Positions 43,001-49,989 are shown, counted from the first letter of the stretch. The stretch is DNA of 64,000 nt from Limnomonas spitsbergensis (GCA_037349105.1 JAYJMM010000103.1:1612001-1676000); one strand, 5' to 3'. Translations and numbers: made by a program. Notes: generated by a model not told the origin, from the letters alone.

Positions 43001-45648
43001 CTTAACCCACTTGCTGTTACTGCTGTTGAACCTATTGAACCTGTTGAACCTATTGAACCTGTTGAACCTATTTGCAGCCCGTATTTGAACCACTTCAAGC
43101 TGCTTCTGTTGCTGCTCATACTACATTACTTGCTGCTGTTGCTCCTGCTGCTGCAATTTTTGCAGTTCATACTACATTCACTTGTTGCTGTTCCTGCTGT
43201 CGCTGCTGTCTTCGCAGCTCACACTGAGCCCACCTGCGGTGTCGCCGGCGCAGCGCCTGCAGCGCGTGAGGCATGCAGCTCCTGTAGCTCCAGCCTCAGA
43301 CGAGACGCCTCCAAGACGGATGACTGGGCATCCTAAGCAGTGAGGGGGGGGGGGGGAGAGGGACACGTGGCGTCAAAATCTGTGATATAATGCCTTGTAC
43401 CTAGCACCTTGCACTTGGGCTAGATCTTAGATCTTCTGATCTGCCTTATGAAGTCATGATACCCTTACAATACCGCATTCCCCCCTGGGATCCTAATCGG
43501 CACAGTTATATGTAACCTCTCATGCATCTACTGGTAACACCAGATTCGAGTATGATGACTTTGACTGTCGAAGCCAGTCTGACTCATTCACTCGCTCATC
43601 AATCCAAAAGTAGTGATATTGATCAAGAGTAGGGAGGGTGGGCGATGATCTAAGCAGGGTGAACAGTTGAGTTTTCAGAGGGTGGGCGACGTGCTGTGCC
43701 AGGTAAACAGTTGTATTTTCAGACTCTGATCATGGGCAATCCGCTGACTCGTCAAGACAAGGGCACAAGTCACAAGCCAGGTTGCGCTGTATCAAACCGG
43801 TGAACGGGCACTGTGTTACATACTCATAGCACGAGGATGTGATGGACAGGGGACACCAGCACCGACAGGTACACGTCAGCAACACTCCGGCCACTGGCCG
43901 GAGGCCCCATTCGTGGCCAGCCTTGCTGCTCTGTTCAGAACTGATCGGCCGGTCCAGGTATGGGCCTGATTGGGCCTTTGGCAGCCGCGGGGCGGCCCGT
44001 CGAAGCTGGACTCGAAGCCGAAAAAAGAAACGCCGGATCCATGCCACCAGATCCGGCTCCAGCATGCTCTGAACAACCCCCCACACACACCCCTTAGACC
44101 CCAACCCTATGCACAATCCCCAGGACAAAAACAGCATCAGGCACACACGTACAAGCAGCTCCGTTCCAACTCACACAGTGGCGGTTTGAGATTTGTGTGC
44201 TCCACCTGGAGGGCCCCCGTGCGCCCTCCTCCTTAGGTCCTCCCTATCCGCATTGCTCTCGGCATAATGTCACAGTGCGCACTCACAAACAGCTTGCTCC
44301 CATTTCTTTCCTCCTTTACCTTCTCCCTTGATTTTTCTAGCTGACCTTTTGTTTGACAAAGGTGTAATGCCATAAACTCACCAACAGCTCCACAAGCAGC
44401 TCTGTCCACTCAAGGCAGCAAAGCGTTCCTGCGCCTACCTTTGGCGTGTCCCCTTTAAACAGTCTGATTCAATGTCAAAGTTAAATAATACTGTTTCTAA
44501 AAGGGTGGTGCTGCCTGGCCCATCTTGAGCGCCAGCCAGTGCCTCCCCCCTACGCCCCCTTCAAACCTCCCTTGCCCCCCCCCTCATCATCATCCCCTGA
44601 CCCCCCTTCCCCCCCCATCCCACCTCCAGGTCCTGCTTGAGAATATTATTCTTGACCTTGAGCTCTACCAGCTGCTTCATCAGCGCATGGGCCTCTTGCT
44701 CGGACATCCCCGATCCGCCTGTGACGCCCCCTTGATGCTGGCAGTGCAGGCAACATGTGTGAGGATGGGAGTGACTGGTATGGAGCCAGGCGGCTAGAGG
44801 CTGGGGCTCTTCCCCATGCATTGACTCTTGCAGGGGCAGGGGGAATGGCGAGTGACCGAGTGTGTGTGAATGGGAATGACTGGTATGGAGCCAGGCGGCT
44901 AGAGGCTGGGGCTATTCCCGATGCATTGAATCTTGCAGGGGAAGGGGGAATGGCGAGTAACCGAGTGTGTGTGAATGGGAATGACTGGTTTGGAGCCAGG
45001 TGGCTAAAAGCTCTAGCCATTTCCCAAGCATTGAGCCGAGCAGGGGCAGGACAGGCAGGAAGTGTGTGAGAGTAAAATAACTTAGTATATGTGCATGTGT
45101 TATAAGGCTCAAGCCCTTCCCCTTCCGCCATGGTCCATGCGTATGTAATACTGTCCCCATGCCCAGTCATCCATGCTGAGCAATGGGGACATGGTGGCTC
45201 AAGGCTCCCCCCTCAATATATATTGAGCACTGGATACCTTATATGGACTATTCGGTAATGATTAAGTGGGTGCTGACTCGTTTGGTGTAGCCTTACCTCA
45301 TTTGGGTCGTCGAGGGATCGCCGGGTGATTTCTTGCGCAGCAGGCTCTGTCACACGGATACAACAAAGGAAGAATGGCAGGCAGCCAATCAGGGACAGGT
45401 AGATTGCTCTCTACAGCTATCATTCGAACGGGCCTGTACCAATGCCAGTGTGATCAGCCATGCGCGCGAGCCACTTTGACCTCACCCGCAGATTTCGGTT
45501 TGGATGCAGCTGCTGCTCCTCCTGCTGCTGCTCCTGCTGCGGTCAAGGGTTTTGGCACGGCGACGCCTCTGGCATTCGCGAAGTCTGCCACCTGGCTTTG
45601 CAAATTCTGGAAATTTGCAGCTAGGTTGGAGCTGAACAGCTTCTTCAT
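8331..45648 (-). CDS. giant GRIP-domain golgin (coiled-coil trans-Golgi tether), complete
   Basis: Exons (high to low): 45648-45486, 45346-45297, 44737-44624, 43332-43234, 42318-42266, 41540-40759, 39818-39658, 38459-38362, 38068-37126, 35996-35300, 34256-34072, 33583-33335, 32744-31281, 30458-30270, 29232-29005, 27517-27395, 26132-26076, 25831-25097, 24389-24336, 23111-23041, 22010-21929, 20924-20728, 19056-18924, 16170-16021, 15142-14948, 14069-13551, 13278-13085, 11814-11499, 10913-10815, 10118-10017, 8615-8331. All phases agree and the total is 8,787 nt (2,928 residues plus stop). The protein is almost entirely Leu/Glu/Ala/Gln-rich coiled coil, typical of golgins. The last two exons form a GRIP domain ([10 protein letters not shown], then [16 protein letters not shown]), which in known golgins binds Arl1-GTP at the trans-Golgi through a conserved Tyr. 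Known GRIP golgins are usually 700-2,300 residues, so this one is very long. Two introns appear to use GC donors (after 27395 and 23041). Confidence 0.85.
9118..9950. repeat. minisatellite in the last golgin intron
   Basis: This array has 12-27-bp units built from GGGGCACATGGGGTGCATGA and variants (GAGGTGCAT, GAGTTGCAT), dozens of copies. Long His/Met/Cys-rich frames on both strands are repeat artefacts. Confidence 0.9.
10385..10815 (-). repeat. decayed copies of the golgin exon-30 donor edge plus polypyrimidine tracts
   Basis: Downstream of the true donor (AAGCAAAGG|GTGAGG at 10814), partial copies of the exon end occur at about 10490-10545 (reads [11 protein letters not shown]) and about 10390-10430 (reads [16 protein letters not shown]). 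The true exon reads [11 protein letters not shown]. The copies are separated by C/T-rich simple sequence. Confidence 0.65.
10970..11212. repeat. 35-bp repeats, exon-30 5' copy and (TG)n
   Basis: Three copies of a roughly 35-bp unit (TTGACAGGAGATGTCTTCC plus TTTTTGTCCTCC) lie at about 10975-11075. A decayed copy of exon 30 (minus strand, reads DSERTHLL against ESERTHLL in the real exon) lies at about 11115-11165. A (TG)n run is at about 11189-11212. Confidence 0.6.
11830..12030 (-). repeat. duplicated 5' part of golgin exon 29 with its acceptor
   Basis: About 11943-12016 repeats the start of exon 29 including the acceptor CTGCGCAG|G ([18 protein letters not shown] here, [18 protein letters not shown] in the exon). 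The copy runs into CTTCTCCCTCCC simple sequence with no usable donor, so the exon at 11814-11499 is taken as the functional one. A GGGA-type array fills 11830-11935. Confidence 0.7.
12300..13040. repeat. about 50-bp minisatellite in golgin intron 28
   Basis: About 12-13 units of roughly 50 bp, each with ACAGCATGCATGGCCGCACC then CCATGCCCAAGGAGG. Overlapping frames in all phases stay open because of the repeat. No coding role is supported. Confidence 0.9.
13551..14069 (-). other. golgin exon 27: Gly/Pro-rich linker then coiled coil
   Basis: 173 codons (residues about 2425-2597). [18 protein letters not shown] leads into a Gly/Ser/Pro-rich linker with poly-Ala and poly-Pro, then back to heptads ([19 protein letters not shown]). 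Acceptor TCTCAG|GTC, donor AAG|GTGGGC. Confidence 0.75.
14085..14290. mobile_element. SINE-like dispersed repeat A, copy 1
   Basis: Contains GTGACTCAGCTACAAGTCAG, GGAGAGGCCCCATTTGTGGC, a GGCCACNAGTCGTAGGCCG block and CCAGGTTTGGTCCCAATAG. The last resembles a pol III B box. Same family at 29945-30165, 43860-44035 and 54870-55165. Confidence 0.55.
15265..15425. repeat. GATCA-type short repeats in intron
   Basis: CAGATCAGATCACACCA and CATCACATCAGATC motifs are iterated over about 160 bp, between golgin exons at 16021 and 15142. Confidence 0.7.
15885..15962. mobile_element. SINE-like dispersed repeat B, copy 1
   Basis: AAATAAACAAACGATAC, then GAGGCGTGGATTAAGGAAGC, CACCCGTTACGCCG and CACTAGGTGAGCTACC. 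Read on the minus strand it begins GGTAGCTCACCTAGTGC (A-box-like) and ends in a TTTA-type tail. Other copies at 42365-42440 and 54385-54475. Confidence 0.55.
16185..17715. repeat. 1.5-kb telomere-like minisatellite in golgin intron
   Basis: A G-rich array built from GGTGTAGGGTTGAGGGTGA variants (TAGGGTTGAGGG core), with a higher-order period of roughly 240 bp between about 16250 and 17050. It resembles degenerate TTTAGGG telomere sequence but lies inside an intron between golgin exons 19056-18924 and 16170-16021. Confidence 0.9.
17930..18145. repeat. about 65-bp repeat with poly-G runs
   Basis: Four units of AACAGGGGGTTTATGCATGG followed by a long G run and TTACACAAG/CACACCAAAC. It lies in the same golgin intron as the telomere-like array. 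Confidence 0.8.
18180..18239 (-). other. possible extra golgin micro-exon (20 codons)
   Basis: CTACAG|ATC...CTGCAG|GTCCTG would add 20 in-frame residues ([14 protein letters not shown]...) between the exons at 19056-18924 and 16170-16021, preserving phase 0. The sequence is not coiled coil and the donor GTCCTG is weak. It was left out of the main model. Confidence 0.3.
18640..18924 (-). repeat. 51-bp in-frame minisatellite carrying the exon-23 donor in each unit
   Basis: Directly downstream of golgin exon 23 (last donor-side residues ANKALQ|GTGGGTGAG at 18923), about five further 51-bp units repeat the exon end and donor: CTGCAG|GTGGGTGAGCAC. The frame stays open and reads [15 protein letters not shown] per unit until a stop near 18700. 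Most units keep GT at the same phase. Confidence 0.8.
19085..20395. repeat. 18-bp minisatellite, 1.3 kb, in golgin intron 22
   Basis: About 70 copies of GGGCAGAGGTGGGGCAAT/GT variants, with interspersed AGCATACCATGGTGGGGC in the distal half. On the minus (gene) strand it is a pyrimidine-rich stretch upstream of the acceptor at 19057. The 400-630-residue frames across it are artefacts. Confidence 0.9.
20600..20660 (-). pseudogene. decayed copy of golgin exon 22 3' half
   Basis: On the minus strand this reads [13 protein letters not shown] followed by a stop, then QERVDR. The true exon 22 has [21 protein letters not shown]. It lies in the intron just downstream of the real exon and is not usable because of the in-frame TAG. 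Confidence 0.65.
21105..21290. mobile_element. MITE-like element, copy 1
   Basis: Starts near ACCGTAGAGTTGCTTTGCCC and ends near GAGGGAAGGCAAATAAAATC. The ends are imperfect inverted repeats (TTTGCCCTCCCT and AGGGAAGGCAAA). The interior GTCGACGCCAGTTTTCAGTC is shared with the second copy at 22695-22890. Non-coding; within a golgin intron. Confidence 0.6.
21540..21910. repeat. TTCAGATAGTTCTACACCC minisatellite
   Basis: About 12 units of 25-32 bp built from CAGATAGTTCTACACCCTA and CACCCTAAGCCTT, adjacent to the donor of golgin exon 21 (21929). Confidence 0.9.
22020..22190. repeat. about 55-bp repeats upstream of exon 21
   Basis: Three to four diverged copies of GCCAAAGCAGCTGTCGCTTG plus AATTTCAAAATCCTATACAT. 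Confidence 0.75.
22265..22440. repeat. 17-bp tandem repeat
   Basis: Six exact copies of ATTGCAGTGCAGTACAT, then three copies of GATCACGGTACAGTACA-type units. Confidence 0.9.
22695..22890. mobile_element. MITE-like element, copy 2
   Basis: Second member of the family at 21105-21290: TACCGTATATTTGCTTTGCC at the left, GAGGGGAGGCAAATGAAC at the right, and the same GTCGACGCCAGTTTTTAGTC interior. Same orientation as copy 1. Confidence 0.6.
23111..23350 (-). repeat. minisatellite containing the golgin exon-20 acceptor edge
   Basis: About six units of 25-43 bp with GGTCAGACAGTTGCCG. Two or three also carry CTTCTGCGGTCTGCAGGCAG, which copies the first bases of exon 20 and its acceptor (minus strand CTGCAGACCGCAGAAGCGG against CCGCAG|ACTGCAGAAGCGG). 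Confidence 0.75.
23935..24090. repeat. dispersed repeat C, copy 1
   Basis: GTGTGAACACGGGCACTCGC through GAGTGGCTAGGCTGAAATGG to CCACCACTCGCC matches 41905-42035 in the same orientation with roughly 20% differences. Confidence 0.6.
24215..24330. repeat. 36-bp repeat
   Basis: Three units of CGGTACAGTAGTGTAATGTC plus ATACCTAGCGGTG, just downstream of golgin exon 19. Confidence 0.85.
24875..24985. repeat. dispersed repeat D, copy 1
   Basis: GGTTTCGTTTCCTGG, CCTCCCGGTTCGCTCTGCCT and AAAGGCTG...AACAACAA are shared with 48085-48195 in the same orientation. Confidence 0.55.
25097..25831 (-). other. golgin exon 18: coiled-coil ends with a Gly/Ala/Asp-rich linker
   Basis: 245 codons (residues about 1886-2130). 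Helical ends ([20 protein letters not shown] and [15 protein letters not shown]) flank a non-helical Gly/Ala/Asp/Pro-rich middle. Acceptor TTCCAG|GAG, donor CAG|GTGGGA. A copy of the exon 3' edge with its donor lies at about 24998-25020 in the following intron. Confidence 0.75.
26205..27395 (-). repeat. 30-bp minisatellite seeded by the golgin exon-16 donor
   Basis: About 35 units of roughly 30 bp. On the gene strand each reads GGTACCACCAG followed by G(T/C)AAGTGTGACCA and variants. The exon itself ends CTGCGGTACCACCAG|GCAAGT (27395). At 27268 a copy has CAG|GTAAGT. At about 27090-27160 a longer copy of the exon end contains an in-frame TAG. Confidence 0.85.
27730..28385. repeat. about 105-bp tandem repeat
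   Basis: Six to seven units containing GTCAGCCATGACCCATGCAG, GGCGGGGCTCCATAC and CTCTCCTCCTGT. They lie in the intron between golgin exons 15 and 16. Confidence 0.9.
28484..28680. repeat. 37-bp tandem repeat
   Basis: Five units of GCCATGACCACTGGCCTCAA plus AGGTTCTCCTACCGTCA, nearly identical, directly after the 105-bp array with which they share GTCAGCCATGACC. Confidence 0.9.
29945..30165. mobile_element. SINE-like dispersed repeat A, copy 2
   Basis: GTGACTCAGCTACATGTCAG, TTGTGGCCAGCCATGCTGCC, CACAAGCCGTAGGCCGGTCC and AGGTTTGAGCCCGATCGAGC match the family at 14085 and 54870. Intronic. Confidence 0.55.
31281..32744 (-). other. golgin exon 13: largest exon, 488-codon coiled coil with 14-residue repeats
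   Basis: The exon has an uninterrupted coiled coil (residues about 1199-1686) between TTGCAG|AAC and GACGAG|GTGTGA. The middle holds repeats of the form [14 protein letters not shown] (42 bp, 14 residues). Four are nearly identical at about 32000-32160, with diverged copies on both sides. 14 residues is two heptads, so expansion keeps the coiled-coil register. Confidence 0.85.
34300..34670 (-). repeat. copies of the golgin exon-11 acceptor edge plus CTG/TTG microsatellite
   Basis: About 34335-34430 repeats the start of exon 11 with its CTTTCCAG acceptor (gene strand GGCGCCAGCCTAGAGGATA in both). A third copy at about 34625-34665 reads GGTACCATCCTAGAGGACA and runs into stops. Between them is a CTGCTGTTGCTGTTGCTACT microsatellite. 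Confidence 0.7.
34925..35170. repeat. 21-bp minisatellite
   Basis: About 11 units of CAGTTACAACCTGGGTCTAG in the intron after golgin exon 10. Frames across it read YNLGLGS-type repeats but lack any gene context. Confidence 0.9.
35300..35996 (-). other. golgin exon 10: Gln-rich coiled coil
   Basis: Residues about 822-1053. It opens [20 protein letters not shown], with [17 protein letters not shown] heptads further on and [18 protein letters not shown] near the end. The donor chosen is GTTG|GTGGGT because it gives phase 1, which the next exon (34256) requires. Gln runs come from CTG-rich codon repeats. Confidence 0.7.
36290..36640. repeat. about 62-bp repeat with G runs
   Basis: Five to six units with GGGGCGCACTTTGCAATGAG, GGTTTAGGGGAAAGGC and CCCTGAACCCTGCAGGAG, in the intron upstream of golgin exon 10. 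Confidence 0.9.
36940..37125 (-). repeat. copy of the golgin exon-9 donor edge and (CA)n
   Basis: Exon 9 ends TTGCAAACGAG|GTAGG. About 36950-36995 carries a second copy TTTCAAATGAG|GTAAT followed by the same downstream TCTGGATACNGCTNTTGGAG. Between the two is a (CA)n run of about 60 bp (37019-37079). Confidence 0.75.
37126..38068 (-). other. golgin exon 9: poly-Ala segment and four 40-residue repeats with QT motifs
   Basis: This exon (residues about 507-821) starts with a short helix and a poly-Ala stretch. Four tandem repeats of about 40 residues (120 bp) follow, each with [15 protein letters not shown] and MGTDAAL. It ends with GSQTDSC and SAVQTLANE. It is not coiled coil. The six ECQT/SQT/VQT sites look like the QT core of dynein light chain LC8 ligands. 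Donor GAG|GTAGG at 37125. Confidence 0.75.
38480..38690 (-). repeat. decayed copies of golgin exon 8 start with acceptor
   Basis: Gene-strand reads: about 38605-38650 gives [12 protein letters not shown] and about 38505-38575 gives [10 protein letters not shown]...YDKL. The real exon begins [11 protein letters not shown]. The copies lie upstream of the real acceptor in the same intron. Confidence 0.65.
38690..39657 (-). repeat. 31-bp minisatellite starting at the golgin exon-7 donor
   Basis: About 30 near-identical direct repeats of 31 bp (CTACGATTGACTACCTCCCT then AACTGCCTCAC), with no spacers. The array begins immediately at the exon-7 donor CTCGCAG|GTGAGG. On the gene strand each unit contains TAGGTGAGGCAG, so a donor-like G|GTGAGG recurs about every 31 bp. 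Confidence 0.9.
39840..40540 (-). repeat. GTTTAGGGCTCAGGG repeats and two decayed copies of golgin exon 7 start
   Basis: A 3' part holds decayed exon-7 copies on the minus strand: about 40228-40280 reads [14 protein letters not shown] and about 40350-40410 reads [17 protein letters not shown]. Exon 7 has [16 protein letters not shown]. The remainder is GGTTTAGGGCTCAGGG- and GGTTTGGGGTGCAGGG-type repeats. Confidence 0.65.
40759..41540 (-). other. golgin exon 6: long coiled coil
   Basis: The exon encodes 260 codons of Ala/Glu/Leu heptads (residues about 160-420), with motifs such as [22 protein letters not shown] and [17 protein letters not shown]. The acceptor CCCAG|G completes an Arg codon from exon 5 (phase 2). 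The donor is ACTG|GTGCGG (phase 1), which fits exon 7. Confidence 0.75.
41905..42035. repeat. dispersed repeat C, copy 2
   Basis: AAAAGTGTGAACGTACCCTC, GCAAGTGGCTAGGCTGAAAT and CACCCTCCTGGTTGCCGATG match 23935-24090. Confidence 0.6.
42365..42440. mobile_element. SINE-like dispersed repeat B, copy 2
   Basis: A (TAAA)n run then CGATACGCCC, GAGGCGTAGATTAAGGAAAC and CACTAGGTGAGCTACC. Same orientation as the copy at 15885. Confidence 0.55.
42480..42650. repeat. ATTCATTTACCGTTA tandem repeat
   Basis: About ten units of 17-18 bp (TTTACCGTTAATTCATTCA), AT-rich, in the intron between golgin exons 4 and 5. Confidence 0.9.
42825..43210. repeat. CTGTTGCAGCTTGTACT and CTGCTG-rich imperfect repeats
   Basis: CTGTTGCAGCTNGTACTNAA, CCCACTTGCTG and TTGAACCTATTGAACCTG units fill the intron just downstream of golgin exon 4. 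Confidence 0.75.
43860..44035. mobile_element. SINE-like dispersed repeat A, copy 3
   Basis: GGCCGGAGGCCCCATTCGTG, GCCAGCCTTGCTGC, CGGCCGGTCCAGG and GGGCCTTTGGCAGCC belong to the same family as 14085-14290. Intronic. Confidence 0.5.
44755..45065. repeat. about 113-bp tandem repeat, three copies
   Basis: Units begin near TGTGAATGGGAATGACTGG and contain GGAGCCAGGCGGCTAGAGGC and TTGCAGGGGCAGGGGGAATG. They are in the intron between golgin exons 2 and 3. Confidence 0.85.
45297..45648 (-). other. golgin exons 1-2: start codon and N-terminal segment
   Basis: The ATG at 45648 opens [20 protein letters not shown], an amphipathic Leu/Asn/Gln-rich start, then an Ala-rich linker. The donor is GCGG|GTGAGG at 45485 (phase 1). 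Exon 2 (45346-45297) restores frame as [16 protein letters not shown] before GAG|GTAAGG. No coiled-coil exon is found upstream, which supports this as the first coding exon. A non-coding 5' exon cannot be excluded. Confidence 0.7.
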
Positions 45649-47396
45649 GCTTTGTATCCTAGCGCGCGATCTACGTGCGCATTTTCCTGAGTGTGAGAAC
45701 TTTTTATGATATCGTGCAGTGGCGCTTTTGAAAGGAATCGGGGTGATTCGTGCGTCATCCTGCTCGCTTTAGATACTCTCGGATCGGATCTTGGACCAAA
45801 AACGCTCCACACATTTTCGAACTTGCGTTGCACTTTCTGATTCCTGCCTGTATGATCAGCTGCGGCTGTGCCAACGCCATCAATGGGCGGATTCCTATCA
45901 GCAAGAGGAGGGGGATGTATAATTTCATCCAGGGACCAGAAGCTCGACGGACGGACAGGTCAGATCGCCCGTCTCTCATCTTCACAACAGCCAGATCTTA
46001 GCGGGGAAAGGGCCAGATCACTGAGCAGCCCAGCTCCGACAGGCAAGCGACGACACCGCCTCCGTAAGCAGCGAATTAATCACGTAAAGTATGCAACAGG
46101 TGTGTCCCATGCGGCCCCCATGACCCAACAGCACCACGGGCACAGAAGCAGCACATCATGCATTCATGGCTTCATGCCCCTATCTACAAGCAGCTGCAGC
46201 GTGAAGGCTGCTGAAACTCATGATTGTAGAGGTTGCCTCACATTTCCATACTGTATGCCAGATGTCATGCCAAAGCTGGTGCATTCCACAGATCCGGCTT
46301 GGCCCCGGTCCCAGGTCCCTCCAGCAATGATACACGCACCCCCGCCATGCCACCACAAGCGGTAGTGCGGTACCGGTGCCCTGTGTGCCTTGCGTGGGGC
46401 CGAGGGTGGATGCACCCGTGGGAGTACGGTATACACATTACATTTGAATGCATCTTCCCCACACCCGTTATCAGATTTGTTTAGTCCTTGTGGCGCCAGC
46501 CGGCCAACTGGACACACATTCACAAGTAGCGTGGGAGTGTTCGCAAGCTAGATATGAACATGTGTCTCGTTGGCACACCAACGTGAGCCCTGCTCCATGA
46601 TTGCTGTCCTGGCTACATGCGCTTATAATGGCACAAAGATCTTAACGACAGCAACCTCCAGTGTTTGCCTTTCGGCTACGAGTCCGCCTTCAGCAGGTCG
46701 CCGCGGAGCCGTTAATGGTCCTTGCCGGCCCAAACCGTGACAGGCCTACAATCGGTGGCCCAAGCGGCCAGCCGCACATGGGGCCTACGGCTGAAGACCA
46801 GGAGGGAGCTGAAATTTAGCTGAATTATGAAACAGGCCATAGAAAAAGACAATCTGGCCACCACGGTGTACTTGGAAGTAAGGCTTCAAAGGGTGAAGCC
46901 TTGACAGGTTCAGGGTTAATGAATCCCGAGTACACCTGCTGCGTCATGTCCGGACGCATCGTTGAGTCGGAGCAGGAAGGTTCTTCTCACAAGGAGGCTC
47001 GGAGAGTGAGCGCCCAACTGATTTCAGATTTATGCGGCGTCCTCTATTATCAGCTGTGCTGACCGCTCGGAGTCACAGCCTTGAGTTAGTGCGCACACAA
47101 GCACACTCCCTCTTGCTGGTGCTGCTCCATGCCTGCACCGTCACAGGCTGAAACCAGGCTGGGTAGGTGGCTGCCAACTAATACTCCATTGCTGGGTGTC
47201 TGGGATCCCCTGGGCCAGTGACCTCCAGCTGCGCCCTGTCGTAGGCTGCGTCCAATAGCGCCAGCACCTCTGTTACGGGAAGAGGCTGCAGAGCAGTCGC
47301 TGTCTTGACTCGGTTTGGGGACGGGTACTCCCTGCTCCAGGTTCTCCAAGGCACTTAGCAATTCCTTACACCTGTACTGCGATGCTCTGTGAGTCA

Positions 47397-47879
47397 TCAA
47401 GCTGCATGTCGGCCGCCATGGCAGCTGCCGTGAGAGTGCTGTCTTGCTGTACTGCTGGTGCTACCGCTTCGTTGTAGAAGTGTAGTATGATGTGCTGCCA
47501 ACAACCTCACTGTAACAGGTGGATCTGCGGCTCCCTCGTGACCCCCCAACTGACAGCGGACGCGGGTAGCCCCACAGCCTGGCGCAGGTGCTGAAGCAAG
47601 CTTAATTGCATCCTGCTCCTGAAACAATGCCGCGGCTTGAGGTGACCAGTGGCCTCTGGGTAGCTTGGGCCGTATGGCTGCTAGTGAGCGAGTTGTATCT
47701 TTGTGGGTGGGGGTGCCTTTGGCATTTCCTTCAGCCCCTTTCCTTCTTAGTGTCCTAGCAGCTCCTTCTCTGGCTTCATGCCAACAACTAAATTCTCGTA
47801 AACCCGGGACATGTGACCTTTGAAGTCCGTCACTCTTCCTCGCCTGACGCTGCCCCTCCGGACCCTGAAACCCTTTCAT
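47397..47879 (-). other. unassigned 160-codon open frame
   Basis: ATG at 47879 to a stop at 47397. The product is Arg/Ala/Gly/His-rich with no recognised domain, and there is no sign of splicing or neighbours that would explain it. It may be transposon-derived or a chance frame in GC-rich sequence. Confidence 0.2.
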
Positions 47880-48084
47880 GCGTTAGACGTCTTACGCTGT
47901 CCCCTTACCCAACTCACACGTAACCTTATAATACTTAGAATCTAACGCTGTCCCCTTACCACAGTCACATGTATTCGGTATTCACTCTTCAAAATGATTC
48001 CTAAGTAAATATTATTCTACAGAGATTCACATGCATGGCAGTTTTTGAATTCCTTAATTCCCTGAACCTTGTAGCTTCTTTTTG

Positions 48085-48195
48085 CTGTCGTTGCGGTTTC
48101 GTTTCGGTTTTTTTGTGCTGGTTTCCTCCCGGTTCGCTCTGCCTGGCCATTTAGAAAAAGGCTGGTTGAGTCACCTTTGTAGCAACAACAACGTT
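48085..48195. repeat. dispersed repeat D, copy 2
   Basis: GGTTTCGTTTCGG, CCTCCCGGTTCGCTCTGCCT and AAAGGCTGGTTGAG match 24875-24985. Confidence 0.55.
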
Positions 48196-48645
48196 CAACA
48201 AGCAGTTTGTCAAGGTTTGTCAGGTTTTTCTCTCCCGCTTTGTTTCCTCCAGGGGTTACCTTATCTCTCCTGGGTCAGGTGCTTCGCTGGACTCTCACAC
48301 ATATTTTGCATCTTGTCTGTGGTTGTGTCTTAGAATGTTGGTTGCTTACCCAGGTGGTCACTGTTTTTTCGCTCACTGTCCCGAGGGGGGGGCAAAAATA
48401 AATGTCAAACACCCCATCATAAAAAAATGTGAAACGACTTCTGGCTACCCCCCCCCCCCCCCCGCCTCCGGAACCTAGTAAAACCTTGATTTCTCAGTCA
48501 AAAAACATAATTGGAGAAAGGGAGCGGGGTCAATTTCAATCAGCTCGTCAGTGCGCTTCTTATGGTGTCGATAAATGTAGCTAGTTCACAAATGTTAAGC
48601 GGTGTAACAAAAGAATACACCATTGCTCTTGCTACCACCTGCCAG

Positions 48646-49516
48646 CTACCAATCTTTGCTAGATACCTCGAGGCTCAAGAAACGAGAGGACTCACGCATG
48701 AGTGGCATCAAACTAACATCTAACTTAAGCGTGCTGATGTGCTGCTTCAGAGGCTTGGTCTTCTGCTTCTTGGGGAGCTCCTTGCCCACCACCCCCTTCA
48801 ACTCCTCAGCACTGATGGCATATCTTGCTACATCTACCTCTATCAGCTCCTGACCAGCGTGGGCTGACTCCATGTGATCTAGGAAGTGATAACTCCACAC
48901 ATAGGGGCGGATGGTACCCGCGATGCTCTTGCAGATGGTGCAAGCCACTGGTCTGCTGGTGCAAAAATTGGTGGCAGAACCCCGCTGGCGCCAAGCTACA
49001 GGCTGCCCCACATTGGCGCAGCAAGATGTGCGCTCCGACGTGCAACCGCATAGCTGATAGCGTGGTTATCGTCCCACAGCCAAGCACCTTGTACACTGTC
49101 GGCGCATCCCCAGCTACTGATGGTCCATATTATTGTTGGACATCCTCCTACTCTCGGGGTTGTCATCGCATAGTGGCCAGGGCTTGGCATCATCGCCTCT
49201 GTACGGGAACTCAGCCGACATGCTCAAGCTGTGGCTAGAAGCTGGTGGAAGCTGACCGAGGACCCCCACCAGCTGGGCTAGAAGGCTCGGCGACAGCCGC
49301 ATGCTCGGCAGCAGCAGCAGCAGCAGGAGCTGAGGGAGTAGCATGAGTAGGAGTGGAGTATAATGATGTGATTGTGCGCTGTCGCTTCGTCGTGTTCTCC
49401 TTGGCCAGCTTCTCAGCTCCTCTCTTGCACTGTTTCCCTTGTTGGTGATTCCCTAGGGCCACTGGGTTGTCTGTGAAGTTTGAGACCTTTAAACAATGCT
49501 CACAGCAGGTTGTCAT
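48646..49516 (-). CDS. zinc-finger-like frames, probable transposon-derived gene (broken or spliced)
   Basis: Two non-repetitive frames lie on the minus strand. The upstream one starts at ATG 49516: MTTCCEHCLKVSNF, with CEHC...LGNHQQGKQC (a CCHC-like metal-binding spacing), then basic KRQRT and an Ala-rich tail, stopping at 49235. The downstream one (about 49056-48646) has TNFCTSRPVACTICKS, then YVWSYHFLDHMESAHAG, again a Cys-x2-Cys plus His pattern, and a Lys-rich tail ending at TAG 48646. A third frame between them (SMSAEFPYRGDDAKPWPLCDD) also looks protein-like. They may be exons of one gene or remnants of a mobile-element protein with frameshifts. I could not join them with confidence and do not assign a function. 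Confidence 0.35.
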
Positions 49517-49989
49517 TGCTTAATTCATAGCAACTACCAATGCAGCTACACCGTGTGAGTCCATAATGAGTGTACGCACAACAGTGCATGTGGTTCCAGA
49601 GCCATGACACCCCCCCATACCCAAATTGCATGCCAAGAGGGGTCTGGTATTCTGTGTGGAATTTTTTATGATGCATATCTGTAGCAAATGGCAGTGAGAA
49701 TGCAACGGTGTAGCTCTCGTCTCAATCTGATGTTTAAAAAAAACGGAAAGTTCAAAAAATGCCGTTTTTCTTCTACCCCCCTCCCTCCCCCCCCCACTTC
49801 GACCTTCCATATATCCCAGCCCCATGGGCCAAAAACAATTTTAAGACCAGATATGGAAAGCTCTCGTCAAGCTCTACTACTTTCAATGATGGGGTTTATT
49901 CAGTTGTTTTTGCCCCCCCCTCGCAGTCCTCGTTTATTTGAGTGCTCATACTGGTTTGCGGGCACATGTAAAGTGAGGTTTATAAAGCG

